A stretch of 64,000 nucleotides of DNA, taken from the NCBI GenBank assembly GCA_934476675.1, contig CAKSOE010000005.1, positions 62,001-126,000 of the forward strand, written 5' to 3'. This stretch comes from an uncultured Clostridia bacterium. GTDB taxonomy: Bacteria > Bacillota > Clostridia > UBA1381. The position numbers and the translations under genes are program-made. The notes below the pieces were generated by a model. It had not been told where the DNA came from and did no database searches. It saw only the letters and a list, made by a program, of their open reading frames with translations. This document shows, one piece after another, positions 35,581-43,498 of this stretch (position 1 is the stretch's first letter; each line of letters opens with the position of its first letter).

Positions 35581-36552
35581 TTACCATAAGCTTGTTTCGC
35601 TCACCCGTCTCGAAATAAGGTTAGCGGCGATAACAAGCCCGAAGTTAATTATTGAATTGAAAAATCCCACTGCCGTGGCATAGCTCCAGTCGCGGTCGAT
35701 AAGTCCGCGCTGATATGTATAAGTCGATATAACCTCCGCTGTCTGCTTTGTCAGAGAATTGTATAAGAGTATGATTTTTTCATATCCTACATTTAAAAGC
35801 TTTCCGACGGCAAGTATCAGCATAATTGTTATTGTGGGGAGCATTCCCGGCAGCGTTACGTGCCAGATCTGCTGCATTTTTCCGGCACCGTCTATTTTTG
35901 CCGCTTCGTACTGCTCCTGCTCAATCGCCGTGATTGCCGCGATGTATATAATCGAGTCCCAGCCGGCGGTCTGCCATATGTTGCTTATAACATATATCGG
36001 CACAAACAGGTTTTTGTCGTTAAGCATCGTTTTTGCCTCCGCACCCGTAAGATGCGATATAAAAATGCTTATTATACCTGTGTTGCTTGTGAAAGTTTTT
36101 ATCATTCCGCACACAACCACAAGCGAAATAAAATGCGGAAGATACGTGACCGTCTGTACCAGACGTTTGTATTGATTGTTTTTTACTTCATTAATCATCA
36201 CCGCAAGTATAATCGGAATGGGAAATCCGAAAACAAGAGTCGATAAGCTTATGATGATTGTGTTTTTCATAACGCGCCCGAAATAAATTCCGGTAAAAAA
36301 CTCTTTGAAATATTTCAGTCCCACCCATTTACTTGCCATGATGTTCTGCATATACGACATATTCGGCCGCATATCAAAATCCTTGAACGATATTATAAGT
36401 CCGTATGCCGGAAAAATAAAAAACAAAACGTAATACAGCATGACGGGTAATATAATCAGATACAGTGTGCGGTTCATCTTCATATCCCGTTTCACCCTCA
36501 CGCTGAATTTCAATTTTTTAATACCGGTTGCTTCTGCTGCCGGTTGTTTCAT
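35581..36552 (-). CDS. Sugar ABC transporter permease (LplB-like)
   Basis: A 323-residue permease with six hydrophobic segments, an N-terminal basic tail, SWVGLKYF-type pre-segment (ASKWVGLKYFKEFFTG) and EAA loop QYEAAKIDGAGKMQQIWHVTLPG. The family of YtcP/LplB partners is clear. Of three possible starts (TTG 36561, ATG 36558, ATG 36552) I choose 36552, because AAAGGA then sits 10 nt upstream; the others are too close. First gene of the importer-lyase-GH2 run, divergent from the AraC regulator. Confidence 0.9.
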   Translation of the reverse strand: MKQPAAEATGIKKLKFSVRVKRDMKMNRTLYLIILPVMLYYVLFFIFPAYGLIISFKDFDMRPNMSYMQNIMASKWVGLKYFKEFFTGIYFGRVMKNTIIISLSTLVFGFPIPIILAVMINEVKNNQYKRLVQTVTYLPHFISLVVVCGMIKTFTSNTGIISIFISHLTGAEAKTMLNDKNLFVPIYVISNIWQTAGWDSIIYIAAITAIEQEQYEAAKIDGAGKMQQIWHVTLPGMLPTITIMLILAVGKLLNVGYEKIILLYNSLTKQTAEVISTYTYQRGLIDRDWSYATAVGFFNSIINFGLVIAANLISRRVSETSLW

Positions 36553-36609
36553 AATCATCAATTCCTTTCATAGTCAAAAATTTTTACAGAGAGCTCTTAG
36601 TGCATTTTT

Positions 36610-36638
36610 ATTTTATATTAGCCGCACGCATTTGTAAA
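36610..36638 (-). promoter_or_regulatory. Promoter of the sugar importer operon
   Basis: Minus-strand TTTACA (36638-36633), 17-nt spacer, TAAAAT (36615-36610), about 58 nt before the first permease start. Confidence 0.75.
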
Positions 36639-36669
36639 TACACCTTTTTTTAATATATGTGCCGAAAAA

Positions 36670-36735
36670 CAAAGGTTAGGGCATTATGCGGCTTTGTGCG
36701 GTATAAAGACCTTTGCTTTTTATGTGTAACCTTTG
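36670..36735. promoter_or_regulatory. Three ACCTTTG-N-TTTTT repeats: probable AraC-regulator operators
   Basis: ACCTTTG occurs on the plus strand at 36709-36715 and 36729-36735, exactly 20 bp apart, each followed by one base and a T run. An inverted copy lies at 36670-36676 (read on minus: AACCTTTGTTTTT), about two 20-bp steps away. They lie between the AraC-type gene and the importer promoter, upstream of its -35. AraC dimers often use direct half-sites about two helical turns apart. A TATAAT at about 36762-36767 may be the -10 of the regulator gene. Confidence 0.6.
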
Positions 36736-36807
36736 GTTTTTGCGTATATACATTTGACCTCCTGTGTGATATAATAAATTAAAACACAAGGTATTCGGAG
36801 AAGAATT

Positions 36808-39066
36808 ATGCGAAAAAATTTTTTTGAAGGAAAGATTGACCGTCGGTGGTTCAATGATTACATATACATTATATTTACCGCGATAATTATAGCGGTCGTT
36901 TCATACGGAATAAGCATCAGAGTGCTGTATGGCGAGGTGGAAACCTCTACGGAGTTTTCGGCAAAGCAGCTCGGAAGCACCTGCGATAATATTTTCGGCG
37001 AGGTTTCCGGCTCGATGTGGAATTGTTCAAATAACAGCGAAATAAAAAAATATTCCGAACTCACAAAGCAGTCCAATGAGTCCGTAATTATGGCGCGCGA
37101 TATTTCGCGTATGTTCGGAAACGAGATAGGCTATTCGGAATGTATAGAAAGTTTTTGGATTTACTGCGGCGCATCCAATACGATTATAACTCCTCAGGGC
37201 GCGGTGAATATAAATACGTTTTATAATGCGTCGATTGCGGAAAATGCGGATATATCGTATCAGGATTTTATTTCGGTTATAACAACCGATACAAAATTCC
37301 GTTTTGTTCCGCTCGGAAACAGCAACTGGTATCTCATTGTAAACAGAAGCTTCTGCACAAAGCAAAGAGGATTTACCGACACCACCTTTGTGGGAGTGGT
37401 GCGCAAGGACTACATTACAGGTTCTTTTGAGGAAATTGCTCATACTTACGATCTGGACGTTATCAGATACAGCAAGGAGGGCTTCGGCGGCTTTATATAT
37501 CAGAACAAGCTGACCGACCAGCTTATTAAGGCAGTTCCGGAGGAGGAGCTGTTAAACAGAAAAACGCTCAAAATAGGCAGAAAAACGTATAAGTGCATTA
37601 ATGTGCGCTCCGAATTTGACGATTTCAGCTATATTGTGCTGATTCCTATGTCAAATTTACAGCTCAGAATCATTCCGGTGCTTGCAATGGAAATAATAAG
37701 TATTCTGATTATGCTTGTCGTGTGCGTTTATATGTCGTTTAAGTTCATACACAGAAACTACACTCCGATAAAAGCCATAATGAACGATTACGGCAATCTT
37801 ATAGATAAAAAGCCCGGCAGCACCGAGCTTGACACAATAACCGAAATGCTTTCGTCAATCACGAAAAACTATAAAAACCTTGACAAAAAATATCATCTGT
37901 CGATTAATGTGTTAAAAAACAGCTTTTTAAACGACCTTGTTGACGGAAAAATATCCGATAAGGAGATTTTCGATATTCTTTCGGCAAAATACAAAATGCG
38001 GATTATAGGCGATAAATTCGCTATGATTGTCATAAGCGTTGAGGATAAGGGCATATTCCATGACGATGATCAGCATTTGCAGCTGGTGTTTTCAAACATC
38101 ATGGAGGAACTTATAAATACCGGAGGTTACAGCGGATTTTTGTTTGAGCATACGAATTATTACGCCTGTCTTGTAAATGCGGGTGAGGATTTTGTGACGG
38201 TCGACGATATACGCAACGAATTGTATGCCGTATGCGTTAATGCGCGGCAGATTATTTCGGAAAATTTTGAAATTAAATACACATTTTCGATAAGCGATAT
38301 ATACGATTCGTTTGTTAATATCAGAACTGCGTTTCTTGATGCAATGTCCGTAATTGATTATAATATGCTCAACAGCACATCGCATATATTCAAAAGCGAA
38401 TTTGAGAACAATACCGTTCTCGGCAGCAGTGAGGTGTATTCGCCCGATTTAATCATGGCAGCGATAAAAACCGCGGATTCCGCAAAGCTCGAAAACATTC
38501 TGCGCCATAACGTAAATACGATAATAAACAGCAGCAATGTGCAGTTTTATGCAAAGAAGTGTATGCTTATCAGTATTCCGGTGTCGATATATAATTTTGT
38601 GTCGGCAATCGACAAAAATCCCGTAAGATTTACGGAGGAATTTGAAAATACAATGAAAAACATACACTCCGAGGAAAATCTTATGGTGTGCCGTGATGAA
38701 ATTTACAAGCTCGGAAAATCAGCCTGTGAATTTGTAAGGGTATATAATGAGAAAAACAAGTCCATTACCGACAAGACGGATTTGTTTATCGAGGAGCATT
38801 ATAACGATGCGAATCTTAGCGTGGCATATATTGCGGATAATCTGAAGCTTCATTCGGTGTATCTTTCCACAGCATACAAAAAGAAAGCCGGAATAAGCAT
38901 ACCGCAGAAAATAACGCAGATCCGCATGAAGCACGCCGCAGCGCTTTTGCAGAGCGGTAAATACAATATTCACACAGTTTCGGAAATGGTAGGCTATTCA
39001 AACGACCGAACATTTTCAAAAAACTTTAAAGAAACATACGGTGTCAGCCCCTCCCAATTCAGGTAA
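36808..39066 (+). CDS. Membrane-anchored AraC-family regulator with extracytoplasmic sensor
   Basis: A 752-residue protein with membrane segment 1 (about 18-42), an extracytoplasmic Cache-like sensor (about 43-290), and membrane segment 2 (about 293-317). A cytoplasmic linker resembling the YesN/GGDEF-like intervening region follows (about 370-600), then a C-terminal double helix-turn-helix AraC domain (about 650-752, ending KNFKETYGVSPSQFR). ATG 36808 has GGAG 7 nt upstream. Such one-component membrane regulators commonly sit divergent to Lpl-type sugar importers and respond to extracellular or membrane-side oligosaccharides. The candidate operators are at 36670-36735. Confidence 0.9.
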   Translation: MRKNFFEGKIDRRWFNDYIYIIFTAIIIAVVSYGISIRVLYGEVETSTEFSAKQLGSTCDNIFGEVSGSMWNCSNNSEIKKYSELTKQSNESVIMARDISRMFGNEIGYSECIESFWIYCGASNTIITPQGAVNINTFYNASIAENADISYQDFISVITTDTKFRFVPLGNSNWYLIVNRSFCTKQRGFTDTTFVGVVRKDYITGSFEEIAHTYDLDVIRYSKEGFGGFIYQNKLTDQLIKAVPEEELLNRKTLKIGRKTYKCINVRSEFDDFSYIVLIPMSNLQLRIIPVLAMEIISILIMLVVCVYMSFKFIHRNYTPIKAIMNDYGNLIDKKPGSTELDTITEMLSSITKNYKNLDKKYHLSINVLKNSFLNDLVDGKISDKEIFDILSAKYKMRIIGDKFAMIVISVEDKGIFHDDDQHLQLVFSNIMEELINTGGYSGFLFEHTNYYACLVNAGEDFVTVDDIRNELYAVCVNARQIISENFEIKYTFSISDIYDSFVNIRTAFLDAMSVIDYNMLNSTSHIFKSEFENNTVLGSSEVYSPDLIMAAIKTADSAKLENILRHNVNTIINSSNVQFYAKKCMLISIPVSIYNFVSAIDKNPVRFTEEFENTMKNIHSEENLMVCRDEIYKLGKSACEFVRVYNEKNKSITDKTDLFIEEHYNDANLSVAYIADNLKLHSVYLSTAYKKKAGISIPQKITQIRMKHAAALLQSGKYNIHTVSEMVGYSNDRTFSKNFKETYGVSPSQFR

Positions 39067-39070
39067 TCCT

Positions 39071-39178
39071 CTAACGTGAAAAATACGCGGCGCATCTCAC
39101 CTGTTTTCAGGGCTCGGAGTATATACATACGCCGTCGCCCTTCAAACAGGCAATCTGCTTGCGTCTTTTCCACGTTAG
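39071..39178. repeat. 108-bp nested imperfect palindrome (ERIC-like element)
   Basis: Three nested stems form one long hairpin: outer 39073-39088 with 39161-39176 (14 of 16 paired, ends CTAACGTG/CACGTTAG), middle 39100-39113 with 39136-39149 region (CCTGTTTTCAGGGC with GCCCTTCAAACAGG, 12 of 14), and inner CGGAGTAT/ATACGCCG. The central 25 bp (39113-39137) are, inverted, 24 of 25 identical to the core of the repeats at 50653-50677. No T run follows, so it is not a standard terminator. Confidence 0.75.
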
Positions 39179-39352
39179 CACATTAGGTTTACGTTGTGAT
39201 TTATGTTGTGATTTATGTTATAACTTATTTTGGGCTTCCTCCATGGGGAAGGCTTTAAAATTCAAAATTTCAAGTTATCCACTCTTTTCAAATTTTGAAT
39301 TTTATATATATTATAATTTATGCCGCAATATAGCGGCGGAATGGAGATAAAA

Positions 39353-40768
39353 ATGGAAAGATTGAAAAAAACGGGAAAACTGGAGTACAAAAAAAGTGCG
39401 GATATTAAAAAGTCACGTATCGGAATAGGCTTTGAAAAGCTTGACCGCGATGTGTTTGATCCGACAAAAGCCTACGACAAGCTTGCGGCTGTCGGTATAA
39501 AATATGTCAGACTGCAATCCGGCTGGGCAAAAACCGAAAAACAAAAGGGAGTATATGATTTTGCATGGCTTGATGAAATCGTGGATAATCTCATAAGCCG
39601 CGGCTTTATTCCGTGGATATGTCTTTGCTACGGCAATGCGCTCTATAATGAGGAGGCAAAGGAATCCTTCGGCGCTGTCGGCTATCCGCCGATTTATACG
39701 GAGGAAGCGAAAAAGGCATGGGACAATTATGTCACGGCTTTGGTGACGCGGTACAGGGACAAAGTCGGAATTTATGAAGTCTGGAACGAACCGGACGGCG
39801 TGGAATGTTATTGCTGGAAACACGGAACAAACGCAAAGGATTTGGGTGAGTTTACGATGGCAACGTCAAAGGCGATACGCAAAGCAAATCCCGATGCAAA
39901 GATTATAGGCGGAGTTATTTGTGTTCATTCGCTGACGTTTTTAAGCGATGCGTTTAAAACGGGAATGGCGGATTACATAGACGCGGTGAGTTTTCATGAA
40001 TACACCCATGACGAAACACATCTTTTCGGGCGTGTTTCATCTCTGCGCGGACTTTGCGATATGTATAACCCGAATATAAAGCTTGTGCAAGGCGAATCGG
40101 GTTCACAATCGCGCAGCGATGGTGCCGGCGCGCTTGCCGGAGGTGCGTGGACGGAGCGCAGACAGGCAAAACAGCTGTTAAGACATACCGTTGCCGACCT
40201 CATGACGGAGGTGGTATTTACTTCGTATTTTTCGTGCATGGACATGATAGAAGCGCTCAACGGAACGATAGGGGACAAGGCAAGTTATCTCGATTACGGG
40301 TATTTCGGCGTGCTTCGTGCCGATTTTGATGAAAACGGATATTCTACCGGCGAATATTCCGAAAAACCGTCTTATTATGCGCTCGGAAATTTATGCGCAA
40401 TTTTCACGGGAGAATATGAGGTAAAGCCTGTGCCGATAATGTTAATGAAGAAACCGTCACCGCGTATTTTCGGCACTGACGATACGGAAAATATAACAAG
40501 TGCGGGATTTGTCAGAAAGGACGGCAGCTGTGCGTTTGCCTACTGGAAAAGCACAAATCTCATGACGAACGAATACGAATCAACCGTTTCGATACATTAT
40601 GCGGATATAAAGGGAGCAGTGCGTCTGATTGACCCGTATGACGGTTCGGTGTATGAAATACCGGAAAGCATGACGGAGCGTGAGGGTACGTCAGCGGTTA
40701 CTTTTAACAATCTTCCGCTGAAAGACTATCCGCTGATACTTACCTTTGGAGAGTTTGTAGAAGAATAA
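39353..40768 (+). CDS. Clan GH-A glycosidase (GH39/GH5-like)
   Basis: A 471-residue cytoplasmic TIM-barrel glycosidase. The acid/base glutamate is in YEVWNEPDGVE (E146) and the likely nucleophile is in KLVQGESGSQ (E248), the spacing typical of clan GH-A. AAVGIKYVRLQSGW and DFAWLDEIVDNLISRGF match the beta-xylosidase/GH39-like opening. ATG 39353 is preferred because GGAG lies 6 nt upstream; a longer frame to 39320 is possible. It follows the AraC gene and its hairpin element. Exact substrate is not readable; a role in degrading imported oligosaccharides is inferred. Confidence 0.8.
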   Translation: MERLKKTGKLEYKKSADIKKSRIGIGFEKLDRDVFDPTKAYDKLAAVGIKYVRLQSGWAKTEKQKGVYDFAWLDEIVDNLISRGFIPWICLCYGNALYNEEAKESFGAVGYPPIYTEEAKKAWDNYVTALVTRYRDKVGIYEVWNEPDGVECYCWKHGTNAKDLGEFTMATSKAIRKANPDAKIIGGVICVHSLTFLSDAFKTGMADYIDAVSFHEYTHDETHLFGRVSSLRGLCDMYNPNIKLVQGESGSQSRSDGAGALAGGAWTERRQAKQLLRHTVADLMTEVVFTSYFSCMDMIEALNGTIGDKASYLDYGYFGVLRADFDENGYSTGEYSEKPSYYALGNLCAIFTGEYEVKPVPIMLMKKPSPRIFGTDDTENITSAGFVRKDGSCAFAYWKSTNLMTNEYESTVSIHYADIKGAVRLIDPYDGSVYEIPESMTEREGTSAVTFNNLPLKDYPLILTFGEFVEE

Positions 40769-40793
40769 GCAGTGTACATATTCCATCATAAAA

Positions 40794-40837
40794 ACAGAGC
40801 ATATTGAAACAGTAAATCAATATGCTCTGTTTTTTTT
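40794..40837 (+). terminator. Terminator after the GH-A gene (bidirectional)
   Basis: Perfect 13-bp stem (40794-40806 with 40818-40830), 11-nt loop, then eight T on the plus strand. It also stands at the end of the minus-strand GH3 remnant. Confidence 0.92.
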
Positions 40838-41150
40838 AAAGTTTAATTGTGACAGGCGGCACAATTATTTTTTGTGAGCCGTCCGAGAGAATATCCGCGC
40901 AAACCTTTGCGGACGCGGCGGCAACGCCGTAGGTGCATATATAATTTTTCACATTTTTCAGAACTTCGATGTCATACGGTGAATCCATTGCGGCAACAAT
41001 AACTTTCTTTTTCAGACCAAGCAGACTGTTTGCCAACTCTGCCTGTTTTTCGTAAAGTATCGCATTGCAGGTGCCTATCACAACAGTATCAAAAGCTTTT
41101 GCGCGTTCCGTAATACTGCGGATTTCCTCATCGGTCGGCGAAAGCGCACT
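40836..41150 (-). pseudogene. C-terminal remnant of a GH3 beta-N-acetylhexosaminidase (NagZ-like)
   Basis: The minus strand encodes about the last 105 residues of a GH3 enzyme: SPTDEEIRSITERAKAFDTV, then VIGTCNAILYEKQAELANSL and VIVAAMDSPYDIEVL, the pattern of the C-terminal alpha/beta domain of NagZ-type GH3 proteins. The catalytic barrel and start are missing. The frame meets a stop a few codons further upstream, and the similarity ends about 41145. It is joined head to head with the truncated GH2 gene, which shows a deletion scar. The GTG at 41081 has no ribosome site. Confidence 0.75.
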
Positions 41151-42669
41151 GTCGGGTATCGGATATACGGACTTTATGCCTGCCGTTGTTTACAGCCGCA
41201 CATTTGAATTGTCCGGTGAACAGATGAAAAAGAGAATTATAATTCATTTCGGGGCAGTCGATTATAAATGTACGGTATATGTAAATTCGGCTGAGGTGTG
41301 CACGCATAGCGGCGGATATACTCCGTTTGAAGCGGATATTACCGATTTTGTAAACAGGGGAGAAAACACCGTGTTTGTATATGCGGAGGACGATTTGAGA
41401 AATTCGTTTCAATGTTCGGGAAAGCAAAGTATGCGTATGGAATCGTACGGCTCCAACTATACAAGAACGACAGGTATATGGCAAAGCGTATGGCTGGAAT
41501 TTGTTCCGCAAAAACGCATATTATCCGCAAAATATTATACCGATCCGTTTTCGGGCGCAATAACGGTTATCGGAAAAACCGTCGGAAAAGGTGAAATATC
41601 GGTATATACATCGTTTGAAAATCAGCCGACAGGAGAAGAAACAAGTTTTAGTGACGGAACGTTTTGTATTGCAGTTAAGCTGTCGCGTAAGGAACTTTGG
41701 GAGGCAGGCTGCGGCAGACTGTATGATTTAAGGTTAAGCTTCGGAGAAGATACCGTTTACAGCTATTTCGGACTTCGCAGTGTTTCTGTTGAACAAAAGT
41801 CGTTTAATATTAACGGAAAAACGTGTTTTCAAAGGCTTGTTCTCGACCAGGGCTTTTATCCCGACGGAATATATACCGCTCCGGACGATGCGGCGCTTTT
41901 GAATGATATAAAAATATCCCTCGGATTGGGTTTTAACGGCGCAAGACTTCATCAAAAGGTGTTTGAACCGAGGTTTCTCTACCATTGCGACAGAATGGGA
42001 TATATGGTGTGGGGCGAATACCCGAGCCGCGGCATAGATTATTCTGCCGAAAATACTCTTTCTGTGTTTATGAAGGAATGGTCAGAGGCGGTAGAAAGAG
42101 ACTTTAATCATCCGTCGATAGTCTGCTGGTGTCCGCTGAACGAGACCTGGGAGTACGTGGAGAGAGAGCATCATAACGGATTGCTGTCGTCCGTATATCG
42201 GCTGACAAAGGGTATGGACGAAACAAGACCGTGTATTGACGCAAGCGGCAATTATCATGCGCTGACGGATATTTTTGATGTTCATGACTATGAACAGGAT
42301 GCTGAAAAATTTGAAGAATATTACAGCAGAATAGATGAGGGGATTGTTCTGGATCTGGTTGCGCGGAATAAGCGCGGTTATCAGAAATACATGGGAGAGG
42401 CGCTGTTTATGAGTGAGTACGGCGGTATTCGCTGGATTAATGATGATGACAGCTGGGGTTACGGAAATGCGCCTAAGTCCGAAAAAGAATTTATAGAGAG
42501 GTATAAGGGGCTTACGGAGGTAATTTTGAAAAATCCGTATATGATAGGTTTTTGTTATACACAGCTTTATGATATAGAGCAGGAAAAAAACGGCTTGTAT
42601 ACATATGACAGAAAAGCAAAATTTGACCCCGAAATATTTAAGAAAATCAATACGGCAATTGAACGCTGA
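41140..42669 (+). pseudogene. 5'-truncated glycoside hydrolase family 2 gene
   Basis: The plus frame matches a GH2 enzyme from ESALSGIGYTDFMPAVVYSR to the end (about 505 residues). It keeps the jelly roll, Ig-like domain, and barrel with acid/base glutamate in WCPLNETWEYVE and nucleophile in LFMSEYGGIRW. GH2 proteins of this type normally carry about 40-60 more residues before this point. Here the frame continues into antisense of the GH3 remnant. There is no credible start: the frame could open at TTG 41065, with no ribosome site and unrelated residues. Probably inactive or unexpressed, though the catalytic core is undamaged, so decay is recent. Confidence 0.75.
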
Positions 42670-42696
42670 TTATTTATGAAAAAAGAGCTGTAAATG

Positions 42697-42740
42697 AGCC
42701 GCCCGCCAAAATCTGATAATTGGAGGGCGGCTTATTTTTT
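42697..42740 (+). terminator. Terminator after the truncated GH2 gene
   Basis: Stem of 11 of 12 bp (GCCGCCC-N-CCAA with TTGG-N-GGGCGGC, 42698-42709 with 42720-42731), then TTATTTTTT. The arm resembles the pyrG terminator at 3807-3856. Confidence 0.85.
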
Positions 42741-42780
42741 CGCAGCTTTTACCTATATTCCGACAATGATTTTTTTGTTT

Positions 42781-42951
42781 TTATTCCGGTTTTATAGTAC
42801 CGTTTTCCTTTTCAAATTTTCTTATTTCGGAGTTTATCAGATAAATTATTTCTCCGTTTATCGAACGTCCCTCATATTCCGATATATATTTCAGCTTATA
42901 GAGCAATTCCTCCGTACAGCGCAGACCGATATGTTTGTTCTTTTCTTTCAT
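42781..42951 (-). CDS. Arc-like ribbon-helix-helix DNA-binding protein (56 aa)
   Basis: A short gene of 56 residues, starting MKEKNKHIGLRCTEELLYKL and ending in a charged tail. It matches the Arc/MetJ ribbon-helix-helix plan: a beta strand (HIGLRC), helix A (TEELLYKLKYISEYEG) and helix B after the RSINGEIIYLI turn. A strong GGGAGG lies 6 nt before the ATG. The protein is expected to dimerise and bind short inverted repeats; GTACTT-N5-AAGTAC at 43008-43024 in the divergent promoter is a candidate. Arc-type antitoxins and plasmid/phage repressors are both possible. No partner is recognised. Confidence 0.8.
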   Translation of the reverse strand: MKEKNKHIGLRCTEELLYKLKYISEYEGRSINGEIIYLINSEIRKFEKENGTIKPE

Positions 42952-43007
42952 ATTCTGCCTCCCTTTTTATTAATATTAACACAAATATTTTTTAAAAATG
43001 TGTTTAT

Positions 43008-43040
43008 GTACTTGATTTAAGTACTATTTTGTTATATAAT
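43008..43040 (+). promoter_or_regulatory. Promoter with overlapping inverted repeat in the divergent intergenic region
   Basis: TTGATT (43012-43017), 17-nt spacer, TATAAT (43035-43040) on the plus strand, directed at the 78-residue gene. The inverted repeat GTACTT-N5-AAGTAC (43008-43013/43019-43024) overlaps the -35, as an operator would. Confidence 0.7.
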
Positions 43041-43069
43041 TAGTATATGTTAAGTATATGGAGGAAAAT

Positions 43070-43306
43070 ATGAATTTAGAAATTGAATTACTGGGCAACG
43101 CGTTATCGGAAGCAATAAAGCAATATCTATTAAATTCAAATATTAATTATGACGTAATTGCTGACACGGTTTCTATCAAAGTGTTATCTGAAATTCAGCA
43201 AATACTAAAAAACGATTGTATTTCCGATTTTGATGCAATAGAGCAAATAATTTGCGTATTTGAAAAATATAATTTAGATTTTGGCAGCAGACATGATTTT
43301 GGTTGA
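43070..43306 (+). CDS. Small hypothetical protein
   Basis: A 78-residue acidic protein, mostly helical by eye (ELLGNALSEAIKQYLLNSN; SIKVLSEIQQILKN), with no membrane segment or known motif. GGAGG sits 5 nt before ATG 43070, a consensus-like promoter lies just upstream and a strong terminator just downstream, so the transcription unit looks real. The region is more AT-rich than its neighbours, which suggests recent acquisition or a small accessory gene. I do not recognise the family. It is divergent to the ribbon-helix-helix gene and may be its target. Confidence 0.6.
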   Translation: MNLEIELLGNALSEAIKQYLLNSNINYDVIADTVSIKVLSEIQQILKNDCISDFDAIEQIICVFEKYNLDFGSRHDFG

Positions 43307-43334
43307 TGAAATAATAAATATAGTTGCTAATTAA

Positions 43335-43376
43335 AATAATGTATTTAAGTCTATGGTTTAAATACATTATTTTTTT
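43335..43376 (+). terminator. Terminator after the small hypothetical gene
   Basis: Perfect 14-bp stem (43335-43348 with 43358-43371), 9-nt loop, then a T run. Confidence 0.92.
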
Positions 43377-43426
43377 ACGTATTAAGTATTTGTTTCGGTA
43401 ACAATCCACAGTTATTTCCGTAATGC

Positions 43427-43455
43427 TTGACAAAATCGGTAATATGCGGTAAAAT
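43427..43455 (+). promoter_or_regulatory. polA promoter
   Basis: TTGACA (43427-43432), 17-nt spacer, TAAAAT (43450-43455), 43 nt before the polA start. Confidence 0.9.
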
Positions 43456-43498
43456 AAGTTAAATGCGAATGATTTGCATTTAGACGGAGGATTATTTT

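Noticed and set aside
41065..41140. Native N terminus of the GH2 protein from TTG 41065
   Set aside because: This part is antisense to a GH3 fragment, has no ribosome site and no resemblance to GH2 N termini.
43058..43069. Start four codons upstream of the small hypothetical gene
   Set aside because: It would place the ribosome site inside the gene; ATG 43070 has GGAGG at the right distance.
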